A stretch of DNA of 64,000 nt from SpSt-333 sp964371615 (GTDB lineage: Bacteria > Bacteroidota > Ignavibacteria > UBA10030 > UBA8401): NCBI GenBank assembly GCA_964371615.1, contig CAYJMS010000002.1, forward strand, positions 310,001 through 374,000. Reading direction: 5' to 3'. A program made the translations under genes and the position numbers. Position 1 is the first letter of the stretch; every line of letters begins with the position of its first letter. The notes beneath the pieces were generated by a model that saw only the letters and a program-made list of their open reading frames with translations, did no database searches and was not told the origin of the DNA. Below are positions 35,986-45,102 of this stretch, one piece after another.

Positions 35986-36017
35986 GAAAAAAAGAAGGCG
36001 GAGATTCCTCCGCCTTC
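35986..36017 (-). terminator. Rho-independent terminator downstream of the M6 peptidase gene
   Basis: A perfect 10-bp stem (GAAGGCGGAG/CTCCGCCTTC, 35994-36003 and 36008-36017) has a 4-nt loop. It is followed on the minus strand by TTTTTTTCTG, about 50 nt after the M6 peptidase stop, ending the long envelope operon. Confidence 0.92.
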
Positions 36018-36067
36018 ATTCTTCTGTCTTCCGTATTCTGTATTCTGTATTCCGTCTTCTGTTTTTT
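36018..36067. repeat. Short heptad array (TTCTGTA/TTCCGTC words)
   Basis: TTCTGTC, TTCCGTA, TTCTGTA, TTCTGTA and TTCCGTC units follow each other in 7-nt phase between the terminator and the M6 peptidase stop. It is the only such array in the gene-dense half of the window. Confidence 0.7.
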
Positions 36068-38830
36068 TTATTTCATCAACACCATCTTTTTCGTCTGCAC
36101 AAAACTGCCCGCTTGCAGCCGGTACATATAGACGCCGCTGGCGAGACGGGACGCATCGAACGCAACGGAATAATCCCCCGCCGGTTGCTTCCCATTTACC
36201 ACTGCGGCGACTTGTTTGCCGAGCAGATCATACACGAAGAGCGACACATTCGACTCCTTCGGCAAAGAGTAGGCAATGGTCGTAACGGGGTTGAACGGAT
36301 TGGGATAATTCGTCTGTAACGCGTATTGTTTCGGTGTCCCTGCATCGGATGTATAAATCGGTGCGTCGGTGACACCGTCCAGATAATTCAGTACGGCATT
36401 CAATGCCTGCGCCTTCGAATTTGCACCGACCGCGCTGTCATTGATTGCCTCGAATCCGAACGGCCAGAAGACCACTTTTGCGCCCGTGGAGGTATTCTCA
36501 TACCACACGCCGCCGTATGCAGTGCCGGTTTTGCTGTTCCAGATAAACGACGGGTTCGCGTTGGCGGTATCGATCAGCAGTTCGTCGGGCGACGTCTGAT
36601 TTTTCGCACCGTTTCCGCCGGAGACATTAAAGAGCGGCAGTTGACCGCCGAAAAGATCGGAAGAGATTCCGTTCAACGTTCTGCCGATGACAACGTTCTT
36701 GTTCCACGCGGCGCGAAGGATGGATGCGGCATACGGGCTCTCCCGTTTCTTCAGATCCTCGGCGATGTTCTGACCGGTGATGAAGAGTTGTCCGCCGTTG
36801 TTCATGAACGACGTCAATTGCGCGCCGAGGCTGTCGGTGATGATATCACTCGTTTTTCTTCCCGAGAAGAGCACCAGAACGTTGCGGTACTGCAGTTTCG
36901 CATTTCCCATCGTGTTATCCAGTACGCCGACCGTTTCGGAATGCTTATTGAGTTCGGCAGCGGCATTTTCGAAATAGACGGCGATATTATCCGACGCGAC
37001 GCTGTCGAGATTCATCAACACCAATTTCGGATAACCGATGAACATCGAAACTGGACGGTGGAACGTTTCCTCCGGAGTTTCGATCGAAACGGTCAGGGAT
37101 ATTTTTCGCGGTTCTGCGCCGGGCTGCACTTCAGCGGCGGAGGTCAGAAATACCGTGACGGTATCCAATCCGTTCAATGTCACATTGGCCGATGATGTGT
37201 CGACGACAAGATCGGGTGTCGGCGAAGTCACTTTCAGTTTTCCGTTCGTCAATGCCGAAGGGTAAATGTTTTCGATTTTCACCGCCAATGTACCGGTCTC
37301 ACCGGCATCGATGCGGCCATTGTCGTTGGAACTTCCCGTCTCAAATTGCTGCAGGGAACGAACCATGATGAACGGGCGTGTACCGACATCGAGATCGGCA
37401 TACATGATCGTATCGGAGTCGGTAATATTGCGAACGCCGACGTACGACTGCAGCGATGAATAATCCAGGCTATTCGGATTGGTAAATCCGTCGAAGTTTC
37501 TGTTGTTGCTGGAACCGGGATACGGATCGCCGTCGTCCCCCCGTGCCGTGGTGGTATTCAGTTGCCGGCGGCCGTCTGCCTGTTCGAGATCCACTTTGCG
37601 GCGGTCTTCGTTGGCGTTGTTCGATCGTGACGGATCGACGTGGTAAATCATTAATCCCGATCCGAGCAGGTATTGATCGAAGCCGATCTTTTGTCGGTTC
37701 TCCACAAGAAAATACTGACCGCCGGGCGTGTTCCGGACGTTCAGTTTGTAAATTTCAGGATGTCGGTTGACATCTTTGATCATCTGCTGATTCGCATAAT
37801 CGCTCACCACGACGGGCGTTACCCAGCCAAGATTCTCTTTGCACCAAGCACTCATATGTGCGGGCGTCGCTTCGTGCGAACCATCGCCCCCGTATGAACC
37901 GCCCGCCATCAGGCACCAGTTGCCCAATCCCGCTGAGGAATTATCCGTGTCATATAAATCAGGAAGGCCGAAAATATGTCCGAATTCGTGGGTGAAGACG
38001 CCGATCGGTTTCGGTGTTCCGCCCGCATTATTGTTGCCGGACAATTCCGGCATGATCGCATAATCGCCGTCGATGATCACGGGAAGCCCATTCAGTGAAT
38101 CATTGGTGATATACCGTCCCTGCGCGGTCACCTTACTCACGTCGAAGTACGGATCGCTTCCGGCGTTCTTTCGTTGGAGGAATCTCCACCGGACATTCCA
38201 CCGGTGCGACCAGATATTGTCCGCGCCGGACGCGGCATCGGCTCCGGTATGGATTACGGCGATGAGCGGAACATGCGCCCCTTCGCCGTCGGTGTACGAA
38301 ACATAATTTCCGAAGTCCACGTCCAGGTCAGCCGCAACAATCAGGTCAATCGTAAAGTCCGGTCCGCCGTACACCAGTCCTGCATTATTTGATCCGCCGT
38401 CATGGATATAATAATCGGATGTGCGGGGCATCGAATACCATCCGTTGGCCGTTCCGGTCATAAAGAGCTGACCGTACGAATTTTCGAGATAGTATTCGGT
38501 CATGGTACCGGTCGGATGCGGCCCGTCGAAAAGCATTTGCTGAAACGTTTGCGCGGAATGAACGGTATTCACATTGGAATATTTTCCCAGCAACACCGGT
38601 GCATTCACCGTATCGACTGCCGCGGCGGTCATATCGAGCAATCCCTTGCTCCGGAATTCTGCCCTTCGGGTAAATCGCTCCGCCCAATAGCCGGAGGTAT
38701 ACTCGCTTTGAATCTTTGCCATTTGAGCACGCAAATGTTCAGGAACGGGACCTGTTTTCGGCGGAACAGTTGCAGCGCCGAACTGCGCCGACAATACGAC
38801 AAGAACCACAACAGTAAGAATTGTTTTCAA
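36068..38830 (-). CDS. Secreted M6-family metalloprotease with T9SS type A sorting domain
   Basis: A TTG at 38828-38830 is proposed as the start (920 residues). GGAGG lies just upstream, and translation then opens with a proper signal peptide (KTILTVVVLVVLSAQ, cut near AATVPP). An upstream ATG (38873-38875) would precede it with unrelated sequence. The catalytic domain has the zinc motif GVFTHEFGHIFGLPDLYD of M6 (immune-inhibitor A-like) peptidases, followed by RSNNANEDRRKVDLEQAD-type sequence. Ig-like or Rossmann-like C-terminal regions lead to a final roughly 80-residue T9SS type A domain (NYPNPFNPVTTIAYSLP, then SGVYMYRLQAG, ending KKMVLMK). The protein should be exported and sorted by the type IX system. 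Confidence 0.93.
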   Translation of the reverse strand: MKTILTVVVLVVLSAQFGAATVPPKTGPVPEHLRAQMAKIQSEYTSGYWAERFTRRAEFRSKGLLDMTAAAVDTVNAPVLLGKYSNVNTVHSAQTFQQMLFDGPHPTGTMTEYYLENSYGQLFMTGTANGWYSMPRTSDYYIHDGGSNNAGLVYGGPDFTIDLIVAADLDVDFGNYVSYTDGEGAHVPLIAVIHTGADAASGADNIWSHRWNVRWRFLQRKNAGSDPYFDVSKVTAQGRYITNDSLNGLPVIIDGDYAIMPELSGNNNAGGTPKPIGVFTHEFGHIFGLPDLYDTDNSSAGLGNWCLMAGGSYGGDGSHEATPAHMSAWCKENLGWVTPVVVSDYANQQMIKDVNRHPEIYKLNVRNTPGGQYFLVENRQKIGFDQYLLGSGLMIYHVDPSRSNNANEDRRKVDLEQADGRRQLNTTTARGDDGDPYPGSSNNRNFDGFTNPNSLDYSSLQSYVGVRNITDSDTIMYADLDVGTRPFIMVRSLQQFETGSSNDNGRIDAGETGTLAVKIENIYPSALTNGKLKVTSPTPDLVVDTSSANVTLNGLDTVTVFLTSAAEVQPGAEPRKISLTVSIETPEETFHRPVSMFIGYPKLVLMNLDSVASDNIAVYFENAAAELNKHSETVGVLDNTMGNAKLQYRNVLVLFSGRKTSDIITDSLGAQLTSFMNNGGQLFITGQNIAEDLKKRESPYAASILRAAWNKNVVIGRTLNGISSDLFGGQLPLFNVSGGNGAKNQTSPDELLIDTANANPSFIWNSKTGTAYGGVWYENTSTGAKVVFWPFGFEAINDSAVGANSKAQALNAVLNYLDGVTDAPIYTSDAGTPKQYALQTNYPNPFNPVTTIAYSLPKESNVSLFVYDLLGKQVAAVVNGKQPAGDYSVAFDASRLASGVYMYRLQAGSFVQTKKMVLMK

Positions 38831-38920
38831 AGTACCTCCAAAACTGGTGAATGGATTACAAAAAACGATCTCCACAATCTACAAAAATCGCCTTTCGAAG
38901 CAAATAGGATTTTCCCGTCG

Positions 38921-40699
38921 TCAGAATTCATTTTCAATTCCGACATGAATCTTGCCAGTGCCGAAGGAATCCCCTTCCCCCAAAGCATAGGAGATATTCA
39001 ATACACCAAGCCCCGTTTCCACACGGGTGCCGAGGCCGTATCCATACACGCCTTTTTCCTGCGACAGGATTCCGCGGTTGATATCCGCCGGACGGGAAAA
39101 ATATCCGCCGTCGACAAAACCGTACAATGATGACGCACGGCCGGTCAGGAATCGGTATTCGAGATTGATCCATGCCAGCGAGGAGGCAAGAAACTGATTC
39201 TCGCGGTACCCGCGCACGGAATTCGTACCGCCAAATTGGTAGAGATCGCTCACTTCGAGTCCCGACGAAGAGATCTTTTTACCGTGCACCGCCACGGCAA
39301 TCACCTGGCGGCCAAACGGAGAAATGTATGCTTCCGCATCGACAGAATATTGCTGTATGGTAAAATACTTCCGCACAATCAATTGCGAATATTTTTGCGG
39401 GCCGGTAATTTCCTTGCTTCCCTGCCGTGCGGATGTTGAATACCGTACGCCCTGCGAGGGATTACGGAGATTATCCCGCGTATCGTATTGAATCTCCGCA
39501 CCCGCGGCGATTGTATTACTTTCGAAAACGGTGAATTGCTGCAGCTCGGCGGCGGGATAAACCGATTCCGTCGAGAGGTCCCCCGCAACGGTCAATTCTT
39601 CAGTGACGGAATATTCACCGCGAAGATCGAACCGCGTCTTCACATAGGAGGAATCCTGTTTCCGTTGATAATATGTTCCGGCAAGTGTGACGGGAAATCC
39701 GAGTACCCATGGTTCGCGGTACTGAAGTTCGAATTCCTGTGTCAATTCGTTTTCCCGTTTCCATTTCACCATCGCTTTTCGGCCGGTGCCGAAAAGATTC
39801 CGGAATGCGACAAAAAGATCCCCCGTAAAATACCCGCCGCTGTTCGGCGGCACAGCGGGAACATAACCGAGGATGCCGTCGAATGAATTGCTGTTACCTT
39901 CCTTCACCGTGACCAGGAATCCCCCGCGGAGCACTGCAGAATCCGCCGGAGACAACACATACAATTGCGGTTCGGAGACCGAAGAAAATATCTGCATCCG
40001 TTCAAGGCGGCGGCGAATCCGTTCGGATTTTTCATCGCTGAACATCTCCCCTTTGCGCAACCGCGCTTCGCGGATAATCAATTGTGCGGAGGTAAGGGTG
40101 TTCCCCTCTACACTGATCTCTTCCAGCAGCAGCCTGGAACCCTCGGTGACGATGATATATAGCGTGATATTTTGTTCATCCTCCGGATCGATCTCAATAC
40201 TGTCTGCACGGATCCGTGCAAAGGGAAATCCGCTTTGCGAATACATCTGCAGAAGATTCCGGATGTCGCTTTCGAGGAGCGCGTCGTCTAACGGCTCGCC
40301 GACTGCGGTTTCAAATCCCTGCAATATCTGTGATTCCGAAAACGCACTGTTGCCGCTGATAACAATAGACCGCAGCACGGTGCGGGTACCTTCACGGATA
40401 TAAAACGTGAGGCTGACCGATACGGAATCATCGTCAAAATCTGTGACGACGGAATCGATGCGGAATGCATAAAATCCTTCGCGATGGTAGAGAGCGGTAA
40501 GACCGCTGCGGAATTGATCGAGAACGGCGGGTGAAAAAACGGATCCGGTCTGTGCGGGTAGCATTGCGACGATTCGGCGCTGCGACAGGAATTGGTTCCC
40601 CTCGACACCGATTAAGCGGATCACGGTTTGCGCCGGCATGGAGACAATGCACAGAAGCGAAAGAAAAAAAATAATACGCAGGAATGATCGGGATGTCAT
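38921..40699 (-). CDS. Omp85/BamA-TamA superfamily outer-membrane protein
   Basis: This 592-residue protein has a signal peptide (about 1-24), then about three POTRA domains (roughly 25-270; IRLIGVEGNQFLSQRRIVAM, SIVISGNSAFSESQILQGFE, EISVEGNTLTSAQLIIREAR). The C-terminal barrel of the D15/surface-antigen type (about 270-592) contains the VRGYRENQF motif (L6 loop, FGGTNSVRGYRE near 495) and ends in an aromatic strand (IHVGIENEF). BamA has five POTRA domains, so with three this is more like TamA or a specialised Omp85. Its role is insertion or secretion across the outer membrane. It lies downstream of the GWxTD gene in the same strand series. Confidence 0.9.
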   Translation of the reverse strand: MTSRSFLRIIFFLSLLCIVSMPAQTVIRLIGVEGNQFLSQRRIVAMLPAQTGSVFSPAVLDQFRSGLTALYHREGFYAFRIDSVVTDFDDDSVSVSLTFYIREGTRTVLRSIVISGNSAFSESQILQGFETAVGEPLDDALLESDIRNLLQMYSQSGFPFARIRADSIEIDPEDEQNITLYIIVTEGSRLLLEEISVEGNTLTSAQLIIREARLRKGEMFSDEKSERIRRRLERMQIFSSVSEPQLYVLSPADSAVLRGGFLVTVKEGNSNSFDGILGYVPAVPPNSGGYFTGDLFVAFRNLFGTGRKAMVKWKRENELTQEFELQYREPWVLGFPVTLAGTYYQRKQDSSYVKTRFDLRGEYSVTEELTVAGDLSTESVYPAAELQQFTVFESNTIAAGAEIQYDTRDNLRNPSQGVRYSTSARQGSKEITGPQKYSQLIVRKYFTIQQYSVDAEAYISPFGRQVIAVAVHGKKISSSGLEVSDLYQFGGTNSVRGYRENQFLASSLAWINLEYRFLTGRASSLYGFVDGGYFSRPADINRGILSQEKGVYGYGLGTRVETGLGVLNISYALGEGDSFGTGKIHVGIENEF

Positions 40700-40743
40700 A
40701 GGTCAATGGGTCATGCTGATATCCGTACGACTGACGGAGCGGT

Positions 40744-42033
40744 TCAGCGCTTCAAGCGCTGGATCATGTCCCAGATGGGCGTCAACAGCCGGTAATCGCC
40801 GAAACCGGTCTCATCCACAAAAACGACGCTCCTGTTAAAATCATAATAGGACCAGATTTCATACGGTTTCGAATCGATGTCAAACGGATGGCGTTCCACG
40901 TTATTGGGGGAGCCGAATATGATGAAGACCATTCCCATGTCCGTTCTCCAGCCGGGAATGTAATGGGAGAAATTTTTATTGGCATAATCGACGCGGCCGT
41001 AATACTCCTCCATAAACTCGTTCCGGGTGGTCGCGGGATTCGGATCCCGTCGTTTCCAGAAATCGTCGAACAGCGCCCGCTTTTTTTCATCCGTGTCCGC
41101 ATCCTCGAACGACGCGAATTCATTATCCTTGGCAATGTACCGTGCCTGCTTGATGGCCAGGTCGAGATCCGTAATGCTCAACGGCATATCTCCCCATCGC
41201 ACAAAGAATCCTTTTTTCTTGATCGCGGGGAGCACTTCGTCCGGCCGGATCAGCGAACGGGCTTCCACCGAAATGGTGTAGGATCCGGTTTGATACTGCG
41301 TGCTGTCCAATCGGGTTATAACCTGTGACTTTCGACCGGCGGTTTTATATACCTCATACTTATCCAGCAGCTGCTTCCCTTTAAAATCCGTTATGGTATA
41401 ATGCAACTCAATCGAGTCTTGTTCCCGCGGCGTATAGATTTCGAAGAAGATATTAAAGAGGTTGTTATTCTCGCCGATATTTCCGGAAATGTTCGGAAGA
41501 ATATTCCTGCGGTCTCCCTCCAACGTCATCCGTGTCACCAGCATGATGTCGCTCAGCGCCAGGTCCGGCAGATAATAATTTCCGACGACGATTTTCCGCA
41601 CCACGGTCGCTATTTTTTGCGATTCGACATCCCTCACCTGTGTGCGGAGCGTATAGATACCCGGCTGAAGATTTACCGAACGGTGCGAAAGATTAAATGC
41701 GCTCTTCGACCTCGTCAGATCAAATTGCGGCACAACAACTTCTTCCGACCACAACCGTTCCGAATGGAGCACATTTTCTGCGGAAAGGAAATTCGTTGTT
41801 ACTTCGTACCGGCCGACGAACTGATTCTCCTTTTTAACGAACTGCAGTGCGTTATATGGCATTTGCACATAGAGATCGACCCGCGACATCAGCGTGTCGG
41901 GCGAGGAAAAACTCAGTGCTTCGACGTAGAATTCCGGCAGGTCATTGGTGAGAGTGGGCGGCAACGCCTCCACTTGTCCGAAGGCGATCTGCCCGGCGCA
42001 AAAAAACAACAGTACGGTAATTCTGGTGATCAT
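40744..42033 (-). CDS. GWxTD domain-containing secreted protein
   Basis: This 429-residue protein has a signal peptide (about 1-18) and an N-terminal half rich in beta strands. Its C-terminal GWxTD domain (about 310-425) contains ALFDDFWKRRDPNPATTRNE, YYGRVDYANKNFSHY, PGWRTDMGMVFIIFGSPNNV and KPYEIWSYYD. GWxTD proteins are widespread in FCB-group and acidobacterial genomes and have no settled function. The gene begins 7 nt after the rimO stop and precedes an Omp85 protein gene, suggesting an envelope task. Confidence 0.92.
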   Translation of the reverse strand: MITRITVLLFFCAGQIAFGQVEALPPTLTNDLPEFYVEALSFSSPDTLMSRVDLYVQMPYNALQFVKKENQFVGRYEVTTNFLSAENVLHSERLWSEEVVVPQFDLTRSKSAFNLSHRSVNLQPGIYTLRTQVRDVESQKIATVVRKIVVGNYYLPDLALSDIMLVTRMTLEGDRRNILPNISGNIGENNNLFNIFFEIYTPREQDSIELHYTITDFKGKQLLDKYEVYKTAGRKSQVITRLDSTQYQTGSYTISVEARSLIRPDEVLPAIKKKGFFVRWGDMPLSITDLDLAIKQARYIAKDNEFASFEDADTDEKKRALFDDFWKRRDPNPATTRNEFMEEYYGRVDYANKNFSHYIPGWRTDMGMVFIIFGSPNNVERHPFDIDSKPYEIWSYYDFNRSVVFVDETGFGDYRLLTPIWDMIQRLKR

Positions 42034-42040
42034 GGCGTCC

Positions 42041-43336
42041 TCACGTCAATTCCGCATAAAGATCGAATTCCGTTGCATCGGTGATGGTCACATCGACGAA
42101 TTGTCCGATTGCCAATCGACCTGCCGGAGCGGTGATAAATACTTCGTTGTCGATCTCCGGTGCATCCCATTCCGTCCGTCCCACATAATTTCCGTCTTCC
42201 ATCCGTTCAATCACCGCTTTCGTTTGCGATCCGATACGGCGATCGTTCAGTTCGAGGGAAATCTCCCTCTGCACTTCCATAATGTACTCTTTCCGACGTT
42301 CTTTTTCATCTGCCGGAACGGGATCTTCCAGATCGTACGCGCCGGTCTGATCTTCCTGCGAATAGGTGAAAACACCCAGCCGTTCGAATTTCACATCCTT
42401 TATAAACTGCACCAGCTCTTCAAAATCCTTTTCTGTTTCATTCGGATAACCGACAATCAATGTCGTGCGCAGTGCGATGCCGGGGATGGTAGTGCGGATC
42501 GTGCCGATGAGATGTTCCATCGTCTTCCGGGTGATTCCCCTTCGCATCGATTTCAGCACATTGTCTGCCGCATGCTGCACCGGCATATCGAGGTACCGGC
42601 AGATCGTCGGATGCTCTGCGATGACCGGAAGGATATCGAGCGGAAATTTTGCGGGATACGCATACATCAAACGGATCCACTCCAGTTCTTTGACGGATGC
42701 CAGCGATGTCAGCAACGACGCCAGCGATCGTTTTCCGTAGAGATCCAGACCGTAATAGGTCGTATCCTGCCCGATCACGATCAGTTCTTTCACCCCTTTC
42801 TGCACCAAACGCATCGTCTCGTCCATTACATGCTCCACCGGCTTGGAGGTATGTCCGCCGCGCATAATCGGAATGGCACAGAACGAGCAGGGGTTGTCGC
42901 ACCCTTCGGAGATTTTTAAATATGCAAAGTGATGCGGCGTGGAGATTGCCCGTTCGCCGAGCAATTCGTACTTGTATTTGCCCCCCAGTTCCTCCAGTAT
43001 ATCGGGCAATTGGTTGGTCCCGAAGAAACGATCGACTTCGGGAATTTCCTTCTTCAGGTCGTTGCTGTACCGTTCGGACAAACAGCCCATGACGAACACT
43101 TTTTCCAGTTGTCCTTCCGTCTTGCGCTGTACTGCGGAGAGAATCGTCTCAACCGACTGCCGTTTTGCGGCATCGATAAATCCGCAGGTATTGATGATCG
43201 CGATATCCGCGTCGGCAATTTCTTCCGTCAGCGAAAAATCATTGGTGAGCAGCTGCGCATACAACGCTTCGGAATCGACCGTGTTCTTAGCGCAGCCGAG
43301 GGTGATAATATTGATTTTTCCTGTTTGTGTTTTCAT
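42041..43336 (-). CDS. rimO: Ribosomal protein S12 methylthiotransferase RimO
   Basis: RimO adds a methylthio group to an aspartate of ribosomal protein S12 using two iron-sulfur clusters. The ATG at 43334-43336 (431 residues) overlaps the upstream stop (TAATG), and the text is typical from residue 1 (KINIITLGCAKNTVDSE). The N-terminal UPF0004 domain has cysteines in TLGCAKN, NTCGFIDAAK and VMGCLSERY. The radical SAM domain has GCDNPCSFCAIPIMRGGHTS with CxxxCxxC. The C-terminal TRAM domain begins near 370. NTCGFIDAAKRQS and the CAIP motif distinguish RimO from MiaB. The longer open frame upstream is a shadow of the neighbouring lipoprotein gene. Confidence 0.97.
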   Translation of the reverse strand: MKTQTGKINIITLGCAKNTVDSEALYAQLLTNDFSLTEEIADADIAIINTCGFIDAAKRQSVETILSAVQRKTEGQLEKVFVMGCLSERYSNDLKKEIPEVDRFFGTNQLPDILEELGGKYKYELLGERAISTPHHFAYLKISEGCDNPCSFCAIPIMRGGHTSKPVEHVMDETMRLVQKGVKELIVIGQDTTYYGLDLYGKRSLASLLTSLASVKELEWIRLMYAYPAKFPLDILPVIAEHPTICRYLDMPVQHAADNVLKSMRRGITRKTMEHLIGTIRTTIPGIALRTTLIVGYPNETEKDFEELVQFIKDVKFERLGVFTYSQEDQTGAYDLEDPVPADEKERRKEYIMEVQREISLELNDRRIGSQTKAVIERMEDGNYVGRTEWDAPEIDNEVFITAPAGRLAIGQFVDVTITDATEFDLYAELT

Positions 43337-43764
43337 TATAGAGAGAGGTCCACGGAATCGTACCGGAACCAGCATCCGGTGTACGCATCGATGATCAACG
43401 GATAGACGCCGAGCACGGTATCGAGCAGCAGCCAACCCATGCCGAGCCGGCGATGCGCGGTGACAATCTTTGTCCGTTCGCCGTCACTGATCGTCAGCAC
43501 CTGATTCTCCGATGTATCGAGATAGATTACCTTGCCGACACTGACGGTATCGACATTCTTCACCGCCGCAATGTACGGATTCGCAACCGCATTCGTCTTG
43601 ATCTTATTGTGCACAATAATCCGTTCCCCGTGATGATTGGTGATTGTCACCCCGTCGCGGTAATCGACCACGGTCACTTCGTCATAATAACCCTTGAATA
43701 CGGTTGCACAACCGGTCAGGAATAGCGAGAACATGACGGCCGCAGCCATTGTCAATCGTACCAC
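43336..43764 (-). CDS. Small uncharacterised lipoprotein
   Basis: This 142-residue protein starts with GTG after AGGAGA and has a lipobox LTGC (Cys about 19). A small strand-rich domain follows (EVTVVDYRDGVTITNHHGER, VIYLDTSENQVLTISDGE). The C-terminal hydrophobic segment (MGWLLLDTVLGVYPLIIDAY) has the loose pattern of glycine-zipper/Bor-like OM lipoproteins with a nearby TGCWF motif. No family is assigned with certainty. Its stop overlaps the rimO start, and it starts 8 nt after cdsA, so it belongs to the coupled operon. Confidence 0.75.
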   Translation of the reverse strand: MVRLTMAAAVMFSLFLTGCATVFKGYYDEVTVVDYRDGVTITNHHGERIIVHNKIKTNAVANPYIAAVKNVDTVSVGKVIYLDTSENQVLTISDGERTKIVTAHRRLGMGWLLLDTVLGVYPLIIDAYTGCWFRYDSVDLSL

Positions 43765-43772
43765 ATCATCTC

Positions 43773-44735
43773 CTAGGACAAAATGATAAAATCGATGTAC
43801 AAATAGAGGATCGGTGAAAGATAAATAAGACTATCGAACCTGTCAAGCACGCCGCCGTGTCCGGGGAGCAGATTCGAAGAATCCTTGACATCGACATCGC
43901 GCTTCATTAACGATTCAACCAGATCGCCGATCTGTCCGAATACACCGATGATAATTCCCATAATCACCGCCTGTCGGAAGGAAAGATACGGTAGGAAATA
44001 GTGCTGAAATACAATCATTGTCGCCAAAGCGCCGGCAAAGCCGAATGCCGCCCCTTCCCACGATTTTTTCGGGCTGACGCGGGGAAACAGTTTGTGTTTT
44101 CCCATGGAGAGCCCGCCGAAATATGCCGCAGTGTCGCAAATCCAGATGGAAACAATGATCGCGATGACCGTCCACCCGCCCCAGGCGTACGTAGCGCTCT
44201 GCAGCGCATCGTCGGAGAGTGGCGATGCTTCGGGAAAGTGTTCCACCGCCAGCAGGTACGGAAATTCCGCTCCAAACAGTTCGCGGATACCGACGAGCGA
44301 TGCCAGAAAAATTCCGACATACGTTACGCCGAAGATTGTGGCGCCGACGTTCATGAAGATCGATCCCTTGTTGCGGAACAGTTCTACCAGCAAGGTGACG
44401 GAGAGGAAAAGGAAGAGGACGGTTATGAACATTTGCAGTTTCTGGAGCAGAGAGATTCCACCCTGATCGATGAAATACGGGACAATAAAATTCTGCATCT
44501 GTTCATGAAAGAACGAAAGGAAGAGAAACACCAGTGCGGTGACGGCAACCGCCGTTTGCGGCCGGGCTCCTTTCGCCTTAGCTAATCCCAAAAATTCCGT
44601 CAGGGAGAGTATCCCCACAGCAAGCACAAAGAGCATAAACCAAACTCCGCCGATGTAACTGACGTAGAGAATCAGCGGTGCGGCAACGACCGCCACCAGC
44701 ACGCGCGGCAATAAATTCGAGAATTTATCTGACAT
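43773..44735 (-). CDS. cdsA: Phosphatidate cytidylyltransferase CdsA
   Basis: CdsA makes CDP-diacylglycerol, the precursor of membrane phospholipids, at the inner membrane. It is about 320 residues from the ATG at 44733-44735, which AGGTGA precedes; a GTG 6 nt further up is also open. There are about seven to eight TM helices. The C-terminal signature is clear: SPKKSWEGAAFGF, then DVKDSSNLLPGHGGVLDRFD with the essential aspartates, and SLIYLSPILYLYI. The start lies inside the end of the upstream B-box/DUF2007 gene. No uppS or other lipid genes are adjacent in the window. Confidence 0.96.
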   Translation of the reverse strand: MSDKFSNLLPRVLVAVVAAPLILYVSYIGGVWFMLFVLAVGILSLTEFLGLAKAKGARPQTAVAVTALVFLFLSFFHEQMQNFIVPYFIDQGGISLLQKLQMFITVLFLFLSVTLLVELFRNKGSIFMNVGATIFGVTYVGIFLASLVGIRELFGAEFPYLLAVEHFPEASPLSDDALQSATYAWGGWTVIAIIVSIWICDTAAYFGGLSMGKHKLFPRVSPKKSWEGAAFGFAGALATMIVFQHYFLPYLSFRQAVIMGIIIGVFGQIGDLVESLMKRDVDVKDSSNLLPGHGGVLDRFDSLIYLSPILYLYIDFIILS

Positions 44736-45102
44736 GGTCACCTAGTGTTATAAAATCCGTAAGATCAAGTGAACGGAGCATCACCTCTGCCTCGGCACAC
44801 TGCTCCCTTGGAACAAAGAGTGCAAATCGATCGGCAGTCCTGTCCGCCGACGGACCAAACCAATAACTTGTGATGGCATGCACTTCAAGATTTTTCGCGA
44901 TCAGTTCGGCATCGAACATAGTTCCCGACCGGCCAAGCAGCCGGCAGGAAGCGTAGAGTTCCGCATGGGACCGATCATTACAGAACGTCGTACCGGAGAG
45001 CGTCACGGCACAATCGCCGCAGACCGGCGTCCCGCACACTGCACAAACAGCCACCGCATTGACACCGCTATGATTGCTGCAGAGCATTTCCGACATCGTC
45101 AT
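44725..45102 (-). CDS. B-box zinc-finger and DUF2007 domain protein
   Basis: A 125-residue two-part protein. The N-terminal 45 residues form a B-box-type zinc finger (CSNHSGVNAVAVCAVCGTPV, then CGDC and FC...H). The rest (about 60-120) matches the DUF2007 signalling-type fold (FDAELIAKNLEVHAITSYW, then FALFVPREQCAEAEVMLRSL). DUF2007 has no known function; similar proteins are often linked to metal or redox sensing, which is inference. Its ATG overlaps the CPBP protease stop (ATGA), and its end overlaps the cdsA start, so it is embedded in the operon. Confidence 0.8.
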   Translation of the reverse strand: MTMSEMLCSNHSGVNAVAVCAVCGTPVCGDCAVTLSGTTFCNDRSHAELYASCRLLGRSGTMFDAELIAKNLEVHAITSYWFGPSADRTADRFALFVPREQCAEAEVMLRSLDLTDFITLGDHVR

